Source of the DNA: Microbacterium limosum
GTDB taxonomy: Bacteria > Actinomycetota > Actinomycetes > Actinomycetales > Microbacteriaceae
DNA length: 64,000 nucleotides
Assembly (NCBI RefSeq): GCF_036324365.1
Contig: NZ_CP137080.1
Span: forward strand, 558,001-622,000
Direction: 5' to 3'
The notes beneath the pieces are model-generated. The model ran no database searches, had not been told where the DNA came from, and saw only the letters and a program-made list of their open reading frames with translations. Positions within the stretch are counted from its first letter, which is position 1. Every line of letters begins with the position of its first letter. A program made the translations under genes and the position numbers. Below are positions 36,217 through 44,750 of this stretch, one piece after another.

Positions 36217-36250
36217 CAGGAAGGCCCTCGCTCCGGCGGGGGCCTTCCTG
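36217..36250 (+). terminator. Terminator after rplA
   Basis: CAGGAAGGCCC (36217-36227) pairs with GGGCCTTCCTG (36240-36250), an 11-bp perfect stem with a 12-base loop, 13 bases after the rplA stop. Confidence 0.85.
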
Positions 36251-36279
36251 CGTGCGGGCGGCTCGCGCAACCCCCCCGT

Positions 36280-36395
36280 CCCCTGTCACGAACCGCTCGG
36301 GCCGCGGGGCGCCGCGAGCGGTTCGTGACAGGGGAGCGGGACGCCGCGAGCGGTTCGTGACAGGGGAGCAGGGGTCAGGGGCGCCGCGAGCGTCA
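36280..36395. repeat. Inverted and tandem repeat with core AGCGGTTCGTGACAGGGG (REP-like)
   Basis: CCCCTGTCACGAACCGCTCG (36280-36299) is the exact complement of the 20 bases at 36315-36334, and that arm occurs again at 36347-36366, 32 bases on. A third partial copy (CGCCGCGAGCG) follows near 36382. One inverted plus two direct copies suggests growth of a palindromic element by tandem duplication. It lies between rplA and the convergent lysE gene. Confidence 0.75.
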
Positions 36396-37052
36396 GGCGG
36401 GCCAGACGAGGCTGACGCCCAGGGCCACCATGACGACGGCGATGACGGCGTCGAGCGCACGCCACGCTGCGGGCGAGCGCAGGAGCGGCGCCAGCAGGCG
36501 GGCGCCGTAGGCGAGAGCGGTGAACCACAGCACGCTGCCGGCCACGGCCCCGACAGCGAACCACCACCGGTCGTCGCCGTGGGTGTTCGCGATCGACCCC
36601 AGCAGGAACACGGTGTCGAGATAGACGTGGGGGTTCAGCCAGGTCAGCGCCAGGCACGAGAGGATCACCGCCCTGCGCGTCTGCGGCGCCGTCCGCGTCG
36701 TTGTTGCGGGCGCGCCCGCCCGCGCCGTGGGCCGATAGGAGCGCTCCACCTCGGCCACGCCGGCGTCCTCGCCGCGCCAGGCGCGTCGTGCCGCGAGGAT
36801 GCCGTAGCCCACGAGGAAGAGCGCTCCCGCCCACCGCACGGCCGTGATCAGCCACGGCAGCTGGGTGAGGACGAGACCGATGCCGGCGACGCCCGCGATG
36901 ATCAGCGCGGCATCGCTGGACATGCACACGAGCGCCACCGCGAGGGTGTGCTGCCGGCGCAGGCCCTGCCGCAGCACGAAGAGGTTCTGCGCGCCGATCG
37001 CGATGATGAGGGAGAGGCCCAGGCCGAGACCTGCGAGCGCCGAGGTGATCAC
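36393..37052 (-). CDS. lysE: LysE/ArgO-family amino acid exporter
   Basis: 219 residues, about six membrane segments. The N-terminal LGLGLSLIIAIGAQNLFVLRQGL and the LTWLNPHVYLDTVFLLGS motif are characteristic of LysE, which exports lysine and arginine when they accumulate. A cytoplasmic loop of about 40 polar residues (WRGEDAGVAEVERSYRP) sits mid-protein. GTG at 37052. Divergent from the lysG-type regulator, as in Corynebacterium. Confidence 0.92.
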   Translation of the reverse strand: MITSALAGLGLGLSLIIAIGAQNLFVLRQGLRRQHTLAVALVCMSSDAALIIAGVAGIGLVLTQLPWLITAVRWAGALFLVGYGILAARRAWRGEDAGVAEVERSYRPTARAGAPATTTRTAPQTRRAVILSCLALTWLNPHVYLDTVFLLGSIANTHGDDRWWFAVGAVAGSVLWFTALAYGARLLAPLLRSPAAWRALDAVIAVVMVALGVSLVWPA

Positions 37053-37121
37053 GATGCGACGATACGGCGATCGCCCACTTCAGTGAAGCTCAGGTTACTT
37101 CATGTGCATTAGCGTGGCTTC
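37053..37121. promoter_or_regulatory. lysG-lysE divergent control region
   Basis: CTTCAGTGAAG (37078-37088) and CTTCATGAAG (37118-37127) are two short palindromes, the second covering the lysG start codon, with ACTTCATG in between. A -10 TAGCGT (37110-37115) lies 6 bases before the lysG ATG. These are candidate LysG binding sites, as expected for a LysR-type activator working on lysE. Confidence 0.5.
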
Positions 37122-38021
37122 ATGAAGATTGCGCCGGATCTCGCTGCCACGGTGCTCGCCGTCGTGGACGAGGGATCCTTCGAGTCCGCCGCGCGCCGGC
37201 TGCACGTCACCCCGTCCGCCGTGAGCCAGCGGATACGGGCGCTGGAGGATGCCCTGGGTGCCGTCCTGCTCGTGCGCGCGAAGCCGCCGCGACCCACCGA
37301 GGCGGGGGCGACGATCGTCCGGCTGGCCCGGCAGCAGGCGTTGCTCGAGCAGGAGGCGCTCACGGAGCTCGGCGTCGAGGACCGGCTCGGCCGGGTGCGC
37401 CTGTCGGTGGCGGTGAACGCGGACTCGCTCGCCACGTGGTTCCTGGATCCGCTCGCGCGGCTCGCCGAGCGTCTGCCCGTCGTGTTCGAGGTGCACCGCG
37501 ACGACCAGGACTTCACCGCACGGCTTCTCTCCGACGGCACGGCGGTGGCCGCCGTCACCGCCCAGAGCGCGCCGGTGGCGGGCTGTTCGGTCTCCGCACT
37601 GGGGGCGATGGTCTACGAGGCCTACGCGACGCCCGCGTTCGTCCGGCGCTGGTTCCCCTCCGGCGCGACCGTCGAGGCGCTCGCGGACGCGCCCGTCGTC
37701 GACTTCGACCGCCGGGACGACCTGCAGACGCGCTGGATCCGGGAGCGGGGCGCGTCCGCCGCCTCCCCGCCGCGACACTTCATCCCGGCGTCGGCGGATT
37801 TCGCGACGGCGGTGCGCTCGGGAATCGGGTGGGGGATGCTGCCGGACGATCAGGCGCGCGACGCCGTCGCGGCCGGAGCGCTGCTGCCGCTCGGGGGCCC
37901 CGGCATCCGCGTGCCCCTGTACTGGCAGCAGTGGAACCTGCATTCGACGCTGCTGGCGGCGGTGGCGGACGAGGTCTCCCGGGCGGCGCGTTCGGCCCTC
38001 GCCCCGATCAGTCGTCGCTGA
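37122..38021 (+). CDS. lysG: LysR-family regulator of the LysG/ArgP type
   Basis: 299 residues. The N-terminal HTH (VVDEGSFESAARRLHVTPSAVSQRIRALEDALGAVLLVR) has the ArgP/LysG signature, followed by a LysR effector domain (SVAVNADSLATWFLDPLARL). LysG activates lysE with lysine, arginine or related effectors. Its 3' end overlaps the convergent oxidoreductase gene by 14 bases. Confidence 0.92.
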   Translation: MKIAPDLAATVLAVVDEGSFESAARRLHVTPSAVSQRIRALEDALGAVLLVRAKPPRPTEAGATIVRLARQQALLEQEALTELGVEDRLGRVRLSVAVNADSLATWFLDPLARLAERLPVVFEVHRDDQDFTARLLSDGTAVAAVTAQSAPVAGCSVSALGAMVYEAYATPAFVRRWFPSGATVEALADAPVVDFDRRDDLQTRWIRERGASAASPPRHFIPASADFATAVRSGIGWGMLPDDQARDAVAAGALLPLGGPGIRVPLYWQQWNLHSTLLAAVADEVSRAARSALAPISRR

Positions 38022-39030
38022 CGCGGAGCACGATCTTCCCGCGGGTGTGCCCCGCCTCCAGCGCCCGGTGGGCGGCGGCGGCATCATCCAGGTCGAAGAC
38101 CTCGTCGATGTAGACCGCGACGGCGCCGGAGGAGAGCAGGCGCCCGATGGTGGCGAGCGCGCCGCCGTCGGGAATCACCTTGTACGTGCTCGCCCGCACG
38201 CTCGCGGCCGCGGCGTCTTCCGCGAAGGTGGGCCAGCTTCCGGTGGGGACGTTGATGATGAGTCCTCCCGGTCGCAGGACGCTCAGCGACCGCGATCCGA
38301 CGCGGCCCGCCGCGTCGCCGACCAGGTCGATGACGACATCGACGTCGCCGACGACGTCTTCGAAGCGGGTCGTCGTGTAGTCGATGACGACCGCCGCGCC
38401 GAGCTCGCGCTGCCAGGCGGCGTTGCGCCCGGAGGCGGTGGTGGTGACGTGCGCGCCGAAGTACGCGGCGAACTGCACCGCGAAGTGCCCCACCCCGCCG
38501 CTGCCGGCGTGGATGAGGATGCGCTGGCCCTCGTGGGCGTGTGCCGTCTCCACCACCAGGCCCCAGGCGGTGAGGGCCGCCAGGGGCACCCCCGCCGCCT
38601 CGACGTGGGAGAGGGCGCTCGGCATCTTCGCGACCGAGAGCGAGGATGCCACGACATACTCCGCGTACGTGCCCGGCGTGCGGGGGAACGCGGCCATGCC
38701 GAACACGGCGGTGCCCGGCTGGAGCGGGTGGGTCTCGTACGGCGCCTTGACGACGACGCCGCTGAAGTCGAAGCCGGGCACGGTCGGGCCGGCGCCGAGC
38801 GCTGCGGCGACGCCCCGGCCCGCGCGCGTCTTGACGTCGATCGGATTCACGCCCGCCGCCACGACGCGGATGAGCAGCTCGCTGATGACGGGGAAGGGGG
38901 TGGCGACCCGCCCCGGACGCAGAACCGAGGCATCGCCCGGCTGATCGAAGATCGCGGCCCGCATCGTCTCCGGAACGGGCGGTGAACCCGGCTCGATCGT
39001 GGCCACGCCCTGCGGCGGGTGGGAACCCAT
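38008..39030 (-). CDS. MDR-family NADP-dependent quinone oxidoreductase-like protein
   Basis: 340 residues of medium-chain dehydrogenase/reductase without the catalytic zinc ligands: VVAAGVNPIDVKTRAGRG, VPGFDFSGVVV, PLAALTAWGLV and the cofactor motif IHAGSGGVGHFAVQFAAYFGAHV. The family reduces quinones or enones with NADPH. ATG at 39030 follows GGGGGAGG, so the in-frame codons further upstream are not needed. No neighbour indicates a substrate. Confidence 0.88.
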   Translation of the reverse strand: MGSHPPQGVATIEPGSPPVPETMRAAIFDQPGDASVLRPGRVATPFPVISELLIRVVAAGVNPIDVKTRAGRGVAAALGAGPTVPGFDFSGVVVKAPYETHPLQPGTAVFGMAAFPRTPGTYAEYVVASSLSVAKMPSALSHVEAAGVPLAALTAWGLVVETAHAHEGQRILIHAGSGGVGHFAVQFAAYFGAHVTTTASGRNAAWQRELGAAVVIDYTTTRFEDVVGDVDVVIDLVGDAAGRVGSRSLSVLRPGGLIINVPTGSWPTFAEDAAAASVRASTYKVIPDGGALATIGRLLSSGAVAVYIDEVFDLDDAAAAHRALEAGHTRGKIVLRVSDD

Positions 39031-39135
39031 CGCCTCCCCCTTACTGCGCGACGTCGCGCGTGCCGCACGTTGCTGATGTGGCACCAGTAAAGCCCATCAT
39101 TGTCTCCGCGGTGTTACGCCGGTGCTACCGCACCG

Positions 39136-39600
39136 TCAACGTCCCGGAGCCTCGCCGGATGTCAGCGCGTGGAGCAGGCGGGCGAGGGTGCGGATGTCGT
39201 CGACGTGCCAGTCCGCGAGCGTCGCCGCGAGCCCTCCGCCGTCGCGGGAGCGGGCGTCCTCGAGGCGGGCGATGCCCTCCGGCGTGGCGGAGATCAGGCT
39301 CGAGCGGCCGTCGCCGGGATCGGGGCGGCGCTCGACGAGGCCGAGGCTCTCGAGTTCCCGCACCGTGCGACTGACCTGCCCCTTGTCGGCCGTCAGGGCC
39401 TCGGCGAGGGCGGACGGGGTGAGAGGTCCGTGGCGCACGATCGTGGTGAACGTCTTGTATGCGACCGGCAGCATCCCGGGGCTCAGGCGCTGCGCGCTGG
39501 CGTGGATGACCTTCCGGAATCGGGCGATCAGCTCGCCGAACTCGGATTCGAGAGCGCGCACCGCGTCGGTCCGTTCGTCCGGCGAGCCGATTCCGTCCAT
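39136..39600 (-). CDS. MarR-family transcriptional regulator
   Basis: 154 residues with a winged HTH: FTTIVRHGPLTPSALAEALTADKGQVSRTVRELESLGLVERRPDPGDGRSSL. It starts 11 bases after the DHA2 pump gene on the same strand, so the two form an operon, and two TTGAC/GTCAA dyads lie upstream of the pump. It most likely represses the operon and is released by a pump substrate. The frame is open far upstream, but that part is the shadow of the pump gene. Confidence 0.9.
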   Translation of the reverse strand: MDGIGSPDERTDAVRALESEFGELIARFRKVIHASAQRLSPGMLPVAYKTFTTIVRHGPLTPSALAEALTADKGQVSRTVRELESLGLVERRPDPGDGRSSLISATPEGIARLEDARSRDGGGLAATLADWHVDDIRTLARLLHALTSGEAPGR

Positions 39601-39611
39601 GACCCACGACA

Positions 39612-41303
39612 CTACCGGCGCGGGCGGCGAGCGGATGCCTCGGCATCCGTCGCGGCGATGCCCGCCGCCGAGCCCGCTACGGCCTCGCCGGCCGCCTCGG
39701 TCGCAAGCCCCGCCTCGGACGCGGCCAGTCGTTCCTGGGTGGTCGCGCGGTGGAGGGACCTGTTGGGGAGGAACATCACCGCGATGAGGCTGATGATCGC
39801 CAGCGGCACGGCGATCAGGAACGAGTGGGAGATGCCCTGGGCGTAGATGTCCTCGACGATGACGCGCACCGAGGCGGGAAGCGTGTTCACCGCCGGCAGG
39901 GTTCCCGACGTCAGCTGCGCCGCGACGTCCGCGCCCCGCTCCCCGAGGCCCGCGATCGCCGCGCCGAGCCGCGCCTGGCTCGAGGCGAAGAGGTCGCTCA
40001 CGCTCGCCGCGAGCGCCGCGCCCATCGCCGACACGCCGATCGTGCCGCCGAGGCTGCGGAAGAAGGTCACGCCGGAGCTGGCGGCGCCCATGTCCTGGGG
40101 GCGCGCGGTGTTCTGCACGATGAGAACGAGGTTCTGCATGGTCATGCCGACCCCCGCGCCGAGAAGGAACATGTAGACGGACACGAGCACGAAGGGCGTG
40201 TCGTAGCGCAGGGTGGACAGCAGCGACGACCCGGCGATGAGCAGCACCGACCCGGCGACGAGGTAGGGCTTCCAGTGGCCGTACCGCGTGATCAGCTGGC
40301 CGACGACGATCGAGGCGACGAGCAGGCCGCCGATCATCGGGAGGGTCATCAGGCCCGCCTCGGCGGGGCTCGCGCCGCGGGACATCTGCATGTACTGGCT
40401 GAGGAAGACCGAGGTGCCGAACATCGCCACGCCCGTCGCGATGGAGGCCACGACGGAGAGGGTGAAGGTGCGGTCGCGGAAGAGCGAGAGCGGGATGAGC
40501 GGCTCGCGGCTGCGGAGCTCGACGAGCACGAACAGCACCGCCCCGAGCAGCGCTCCGCCCACCATGAGCGCGGTCTCGACGCCCCACCAGGGGTAGGAGA
40601 CGCCGGCGCCCGTGATCCACACGAGCAGGAGGGACACGGATGCCGCGAGCAGCACGATGCCGACGTAGTCGATCGAGACCCGGTCGCGCCGGCGGCGCGG
40701 CAGGTGCAGCGTGCGCTGGAGGATGACGAGGGCGGCGATCGCGAACGGTATCGCGACGTAGAAGTTCCACCGCCAGCCGATGCTGTCGGTGATGAGACCG
40801 CCCAGAAGCGGGCCTCCGACGGTGGCCACCGCCATGACCGCGCCGAACAGGCCCATGTACCGGCCGCGCTCGCGCGGGCTCAGGATGTCGGCCATGATCA
40901 CCTGGCTGAGCGCGGCGAGACCGCCGGCGCCCAGGCCCTGGACGGCGCGGAACGCGATGAGCGTTCCCGTGTCCTGCGCGAACCCGGCGGCGGCCGTCGC
41001 GAGGACGAAGATCACGAGCGCGAGCTGGATGAGCAGCTTCCGATCGACGAGGTCGGCGAGCTTGCCCCAGACGGGTGTCGAGATCGCCGTCGTGAGCAGG
41101 GTCGCCGTGACGACCCAGGTGAAGGCGGCCTGATCGCCTCCGAGGTCGTGGATGATGACGGGCAGCGACGTCGAGACGACGGTCGCGGCGAGCATCGAGA
41201 CGAACATGCCCAGCAGCAGACCCGACAGGGAGGGGAGCACGCCGCGTCGCGGAAGGGGCGCGGCGGAGGCGTCGGTGGCGGTGGTGCCGGAGGTCGTGGT
41301 CAT
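39612..41303 (-). CDS. DHA2-family (14-TM) multidrug efflux MFS transporter
   Basis: 563 residues with about 14 hydrophobic spans. LPVIIHDLGGDQAAFTWVVTATLLTTAISTPVWGKLADLVDRK is the motif A/D1 region of EmrB/QacA-type drug:H+ antiporters, and FRAVQGLGAGGLAALSQVIMADI is motif B. A long periplasmic loop precedes the last helix, and the tail is Ala-rich. Leads the operon with marR. The substrate is unknown. Confidence 0.92.
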   Translation of the reverse strand: MTTTSGTTATDASAAPLPRRGVLPSLSGLLLGMFVSMLAATVVSTSLPVIIHDLGGDQAAFTWVVTATLLTTAISTPVWGKLADLVDRKLLIQLALVIFVLATAAAGFAQDTGTLIAFRAVQGLGAGGLAALSQVIMADILSPRERGRYMGLFGAVMAVATVGGPLLGGLITDSIGWRWNFYVAIPFAIAALVILQRTLHLPRRRRDRVSIDYVGIVLLAASVSLLLVWITGAGVSYPWWGVETALMVGGALLGAVLFVLVELRSREPLIPLSLFRDRTFTLSVVASIATGVAMFGTSVFLSQYMQMSRGASPAEAGLMTLPMIGGLLVASIVVGQLITRYGHWKPYLVAGSVLLIAGSSLLSTLRYDTPFVLVSVYMFLLGAGVGMTMQNLVLIVQNTARPQDMGAASSGVTFFRSLGGTIGVSAMGAALAASVSDLFASSQARLGAAIAGLGERGADVAAQLTSGTLPAVNTLPASVRVIVEDIYAQGISHSFLIAVPLAIISLIAVMFLPNRSLHRATTQERLAASEAGLATEAAGEAVAGSAAGIAATDAEASARRPRR

Positions 41304-41475
41304 GCGGGCCCTTCTTCACGTGTGCGGGGCGCGACGACGTCGGCGCGATGGTTGATCTACGTCAACTATATGTGGATGTTTGACGTGGGTCAACAAGTTT
41401 CTCCGCGCGATGGCGCGCCGAACGGAGGCCGCTGCGCGCCGTGGCCACACGGGCGCCGCGATGCGGCTGCGACGC
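41304..41475. promoter_or_regulatory. Promoter of the efflux operon with two MarR operator candidates
   Basis: GTTGATCTACGTCAAC (41351-41366) and TTGACGTGGGTCAA (41380-41393) are two dyads with matching TTGA/TCAA half-sites, 28 bases apart centre to centre. They lie 48-90 bases upstream of the pump start on the minus strand. The rest of the gap (41401-41475) has nothing recognisable. Confidence 0.6.
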
Positions 41476-42120
41476 TCAGTCGGCGAGGGCGAGCGCGCGG
41501 AAGGCCTCCCGGGCGGGCGCCGGCTGCGGCATCCGTGCCCCCGTCGTCCGCCGATGCAGCTCGTTGATGAGCGAGGAGGCCAGGTGCACCAGTCGGTCGA
41601 TCTCCCGCTCGTCGCGGTCGACCCACGCGCACCGGGGCTCGTCGCCGACCGGCACGAAGTCGATGTGCTGCTCCCATGCGACGAGGGTGCGCTCCGCGCC
41701 GAGCACGTGCTGCTGCCACCACACCTGGCGGAGGTAGGAGCGGGGGATCGAGCGCCACGCCTTGTTGGTCGTCTTGATCTCCGCGAGCAGGATGCGGCCG
41801 CCGGCCGTCACGGCCACCCCGTCGGGGGTCGCGAGGTGCCTCGGCTCGATCACCGCGTGGAAGAGCGCGCTCGACGGGCGGATGCCGTGGGTCGCCGCCA
41901 CCCACGATGCGATCTCGGGCTCGCGGCGGCGCCCGTGGTCCGTGTACGCGTTGCCCGAGAACCGGGAGCCCAGGAGCTTCGCGTCGGCGGCCTTGCGGAT
42001 CGCGTTCTCGCTCGTGAGCGTCGCCACGTCGGTGGCCGTGATGCCCCGCGACCGCGCCCGTACCCACGCGACCCGGTCGCGGCTGTCGGCCACGATCCGT
42101 GCGGCGAGTTCGGGGGTCAC
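41476..42120 (-). CDS. YqaJ-like viral-recombinase/PD-(D/E)XK nuclease-type protein
   Basis: 214 residues. The order [10 protein letters not shown], then [44 protein letters not shown] and [23 protein letters not shown] fits YqaJ-type nucleases: E, D and ExK metal-site residues followed by the QxxxY-like helix. Such proteins are usually phage or recombination exonucleases, yet no phage gene is near. GTG at 42120 is 7 bases after a minus-strand TAGGGT (42133-42128). Its cellular role is unknown. Confidence 0.8.
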   Translation of the reverse strand: MTPELAARIVADSRDRVAWVRARSRGITATDVATLTSENAIRKAADAKLLGSRFSGNAYTDHGRRREPEIASWVAATHGIRPSSALFHAVIEPRHLATPDGVAVTAGGRILLAEIKTTNKAWRSIPRSYLRQVWWQQHVLGAERTLVAWEQHIDFVPVGDEPRCAWVDRDEREIDRLVHLASSLINELHRRTTGARMPQPAPAREAFRALALAD

Positions 42121-42207
42121 GCCCTCGACCCTAACCCCGCCCGCGCTGCGACGTCGGCCCGGCACGCGGGGCGCGGCGCGTGCCGGCGGGGGCGATCGTG
42201 GCGGGAT

Positions 42208-42236
42208 TTGGCGGCGAGGCCGGCGGCGGGTAGAGT
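42208..42236 (+). promoter_or_regulatory. rplJL promoter
   Basis: TTGGCG (42208-42213) and TAGAGT (42231-42236) with a 17-base spacer give a good sigma-70-type promoter. The start is predicted near 42243, at the 5' end of the L10 leader. Confidence 0.7.
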
Positions 42237-42242
42237 ACCTGG

Positions 42243-42381
42243 AGCCGAAGACCGCCGGTCGTCGGTGCAGACGAGAGTCCGCACCGATCGAAGCACTGCA
42301 CAGCAGGGGCCCGCGCAGGTGACACGAACGACATCCGATTCAGGATCGAAGCTCCGTGCGCTTGCGCTCGGAGCTTTTTTT
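42243..42381 (+). ncRNA. L10 leader with intrinsic terminator (attenuator of rplJ-rplL)
   Basis: The 200-base untranslated region before rplJ contains GAAGACCGCCGG in a context like the known L10-binding leader, then a terminator: AAGCTCCG (42349-42356) pairs with CGGAGCTT (42369-42376), followed by a T run to 42381. An intrinsic terminator placed before a ribosomal operon indicates attenuation: excess L10(L12)4 binding the leader would favour termination. The leader family is recognised from position and a short motif, not from a covariance search. Confidence 0.68.
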
Positions 42382-42447
42382 GTGCGTGAGGGGGCCTCGG
42401 CCGGTGCCCCGCCATCGTGGGGCGCCTCGTACACACAAGGAGTGGCC

Positions 42448-42963
42448 ATGGCGCAGAAGGATGCATCGGTCGCCGAGCTCTCGAAGAACTTCGAGGACTC
42501 GACCGCCGTACTGCTGACCGAGTACCGCGGCCTGACGGTTGCCGAGCTCAAGGAGCTCCGCAACAGCATTCGTCAGGACGCGGAGTACGCCGTGGTGAAG
42601 AACACGCTGACCAAGATCGCGGCGAACAAGGCCGGGATCTCGGAGCTGGATGACGAGCTGAAGGGCCCGTCCGCCATCGCCTTCGTCCACGGTGACCCCG
42701 TCACCGTGGCCAAGGGCCTGCGCACCTTCGCCAAGGCACACCCTCACCTCGTGATCAAGGGCGGCTACTTCGACGGTGCCGCCCTGACCGCGGATGAGGT
42801 CAACAAGCTCGCCGACCTCGAGAGCCGTGAAGTCCTGCTGGCGAAGCTCGCCGGTGCGATGAAGGCCTCGCTGTTCGGCGCTGCCTATCTCTTCAACGCT
42901 CCGCTGTCGAAGGCCGTTCGCACGGTCGACGCGCTGCGTGAGAAGCAGGAGTCCGCGGCCTGA
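42448..42963 (+). CDS. rplJ: 50S ribosomal protein L10
   Basis: 171 residues. [37 protein letters not shown] and the [15 protein letters not shown] segment are conserved L10, and the C-terminal helix ([18 protein letters not shown]) binds L7/L12 dimers. AAGGAG 7 bases before the ATG gives a strong start. It forms the ribosomal stalk base and autoregulates through the leader. Confidence 0.97.
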   Translation: MAQKDASVAELSKNFEDSTAVLLTEYRGLTVAELKELRNSIRQDAEYAVVKNTLTKIAANKAGISELDDELKGPSAIAFVHGDPVTVAKGLRTFAKAHPHLVIKGGYFDGAALTADEVNKLADLESREVLLAKLAGAMKASLFGAAYLFNAPLSKAVRTVDALREKQESAA

Positions 42964-43005
42964 GGGCGCGCGGCGTGAACAAACCCCATATCAAGGAGAC
43001 ACATC

Positions 43006-43398
43006 ATGGCAAAGCTCAGCACTGAGGAGCTGCTCGACGCGTTCAAGGAGCTCACGCTCATCGAGCTGTCCGAGTTCGTGAAGAAGTTCGAGGAGACCTT
43101 CGAGGTCACCGCTGCCGCTCCCGTCGCCGTGGCCGCCGGTCCCGCCGCCGGTGGCGCGGGTGGCGCCGAGGAGGCCGCCGAGGAGAAGGACTCGTTCGAC
43201 GTCATCCTCGAGGCCGCCGGCGACAAGAAGATCCAGGTGATCAAGGTCGTCCGCGAGCTCACCTCGCTCGGCCTCGGCGAGGCCAAGGCCGTCGTCGACG
43301 GCGCCCCCAAGGCCGTGCTCGAGGGCGCGACCAAGGAGGCCGCCGAGAAGGCCAAGGCTTCCCTCGAGGAGGCCGGCGCGACGGTCACCCTGAAGTAA
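43006..43398 (+). CDS. rplL: 50S ribosomal protein L7/L12
   Basis: 130 residues: N-terminal dimerisation part ([28 protein letters not shown]), an Ala/Gly hinge, and the factor-binding domain ([40 protein letters not shown]). AAGGAGA precedes the ATG; 42 bases after rplJ. Confidence 0.98.
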   Translation: MAKLSTEELLDAFKELTLIELSEFVKKFEETFEVTAAAPVAVAAGPAAGGAGGAEEAAEEKDSFDVILEAAGDKKIQVIKVVRELTSLGLGEAKAVVDGAPKAVLEGATKEAAEKAKASLEEAGATVTLK

Positions 43399-43410
43399 TC
43401 AGGTTCTACG

Positions 43411-43454
43411 CGACGACGAAGGCCCCGGGCATCCGCTCGGGGCCTTCGTCGTCG
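43411..43454 (+). terminator. Strong terminator after rplL
   Basis: CGACGACGAAGGCCCCG (43411-43427) pairs perfectly with CGGGGCCTTCGTCGTCG (43438-43454): a 17-bp stem with a 10-base loop. It ends 5 bases before the stop of the convergent LacI gene and could serve both directions. Confidence 0.9.
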
Positions 43455-43459
43455 GTGCA

Positions 43460-44482
43460 TCACACCGCCGCAAGCGTGTGCGCGGGCGGAGCGGTCGACG
43501 CGCGCACGACGAGCCTGGCCGGGGCCGAATGGCGCACGGGCCGCGCGTCGGCGCCGGCGATCTGCTCGAGGAGCAGTCGCACGGCCTCCTCGCCCTGCGC
43601 GGCCGGATCCTGCTCGATGGTGGTGAGCGTGAACATGTCGGCGTAGTCGTGACCGTCCACCGCCACGACGCTGAGCTGAGCGGGCACCGCGATGCCGAGC
43701 CGGCGGGCCGCGATAATCGTCCCGATGCCGATCTCGTCGCAGGCGGCGACGATGCCGCTGGGCCGGCTCGTGCGGTCGGCCAGCAGAGATGCTGCGGCGG
43801 CGTAACCGTCGGGAAGCGTCAGCGTCGCGGGCTCCAGCCTCGCGCTCCCCGCGAGCCCCGCCTCCGTCATGGCGGCCAGATACCCCGCCGAGCGGTCGTC
43901 GACGTCGCGCGCCGAGGGCTCCGACGGCGGCGTCCGCCCGAGGAAGGCGATGTCGGTGTGGCCGAGGGTGAGCAGATGCTCGGTCATCATCCGCCCGATC
44001 ACGAAGTTGTCGACCCCGAGCGTCGTGATTCCCGGCAGCTCGTTGCCGATGTGCAGGAAGGGCTTGCCGTAGTCCCGCAGGCGCTCGATGTCGTCGTCGT
44101 CCGGCTCGAGGGCGACGGCCAGGACGCCGTCGAACCGCTTGCGCGCGAGGAAATGGGCGTAGAGGCTCTCGCGGTCGCGGGAATCGGGTTCTGCGACGAA
44201 GAGGGTCAGGTCGAATCCGGCGCTGATCAGCGATCGCTCCACGCCCTCGATGACCGAGCCGAAGTACCAGCGATTGACGCGGGGAACGATGAGCGCGATG
44301 TTGTGCGTGCGGCCCGTGACGAGGCTCGCGGCGTTGGTCGATGCGACGTATCCGAGCCGCTCGGCGGCGTCCCGCACGCGCGAGCGGGTGTGCTCCGACA
44401 CGTAGCCGCGGCCCGTGAGCGCCCGGCTGGCGGTCGACTTCGACACCCCGGCGGCGCGGGCGACGTCGGCGATCCCGCTCAT
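43460..44482 (-). CDS. LacI-family transcriptional regulator of the sugar ABC operon
   Basis: 340 residues. Complete N-terminal HTH and hinge (GIADVARAAGVSKSTASRALTGRGYVSEHTRSRVRDAAERLGY), then a sugar-binding-like domain. The ATG at 44482 has AAAGGAGG 6 bases upstream; in-frame codons further out would extend into the operator. It is divergent from a sugar ABC importer with LacI palindromes between them, so it very likely controls the importer. The sugar is unknown. Confidence 0.92.
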   Translation of the reverse strand: MSGIADVARAAGVSKSTASRALTGRGYVSEHTRSRVRDAAERLGYVASTNAASLVTGRTHNIALIVPRVNRWYFGSVIEGVERSLISAGFDLTLFVAEPDSRDRESLYAHFLARKRFDGVLAVALEPDDDDIERLRDYGKPFLHIGNELPGITTLGVDNFVIGRMMTEHLLTLGHTDIAFLGRTPPSEPSARDVDDRSAGYLAAMTEAGLAGSARLEPATLTLPDGYAAAASLLADRTSRPSGIVAACDEIGIGTIIAARRLGIAVPAQLSVVAVDGHDYADMFTLTTIEQDPAAQGEEAVRLLLEQIAGADARPVRHSAPARLVVRASTAPPAHTLAAV

Positions 44483-44750
44483 CGCGCCTCCTTTGGCCGA
44501 CTCCGACTGGTTGGGTATGGAAACGTTTCCATCCGATCGTGGCACCTCTTTGTGCCCTCTTGACGATCGAAGGTGACGTTAGCACGCGTGATTTCGTGCG
44601 GTTCCACGAGGTTATGAAGTTGTGATCTGCCGTCGTTGTGGCGGGCCAGAGCGCTCATCTACGGTGAGCATGGAATCGATTCCCTAACCGTGTCCTGCGG
44701 CAAGGTGATCCACAGCGCGAACAACACGCGTACTCGATGAGGAGGACCAG
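44483..44750. promoter_or_regulatory. LacI-type operators and importer promoter
   Basis: ATGGAAACGTTTCCAT (44517-44532) is a perfect 16-base LacI/GalR palindrome with the central CG, close to the regulator gene. GGAATCGATTCC (44672-44683) is a second, related palindrome. A promoter TTGTGG (44636-44641)/18 bases/TACGGT (44660-44665) predicts a start inside the second palindrome, ideal for repression of the importer. GAGGAGG (44740-44746) is the binding-protein ribosome site. Confidence 0.72.

Noticed and set aside
39136..41319. A 727-codon frame that would extend the MarR protein upstream
   Set aside because: Only the last 154 codons match a MarR protein; the rest is the Arg-rich shadow of the efflux pump gene in another frame.
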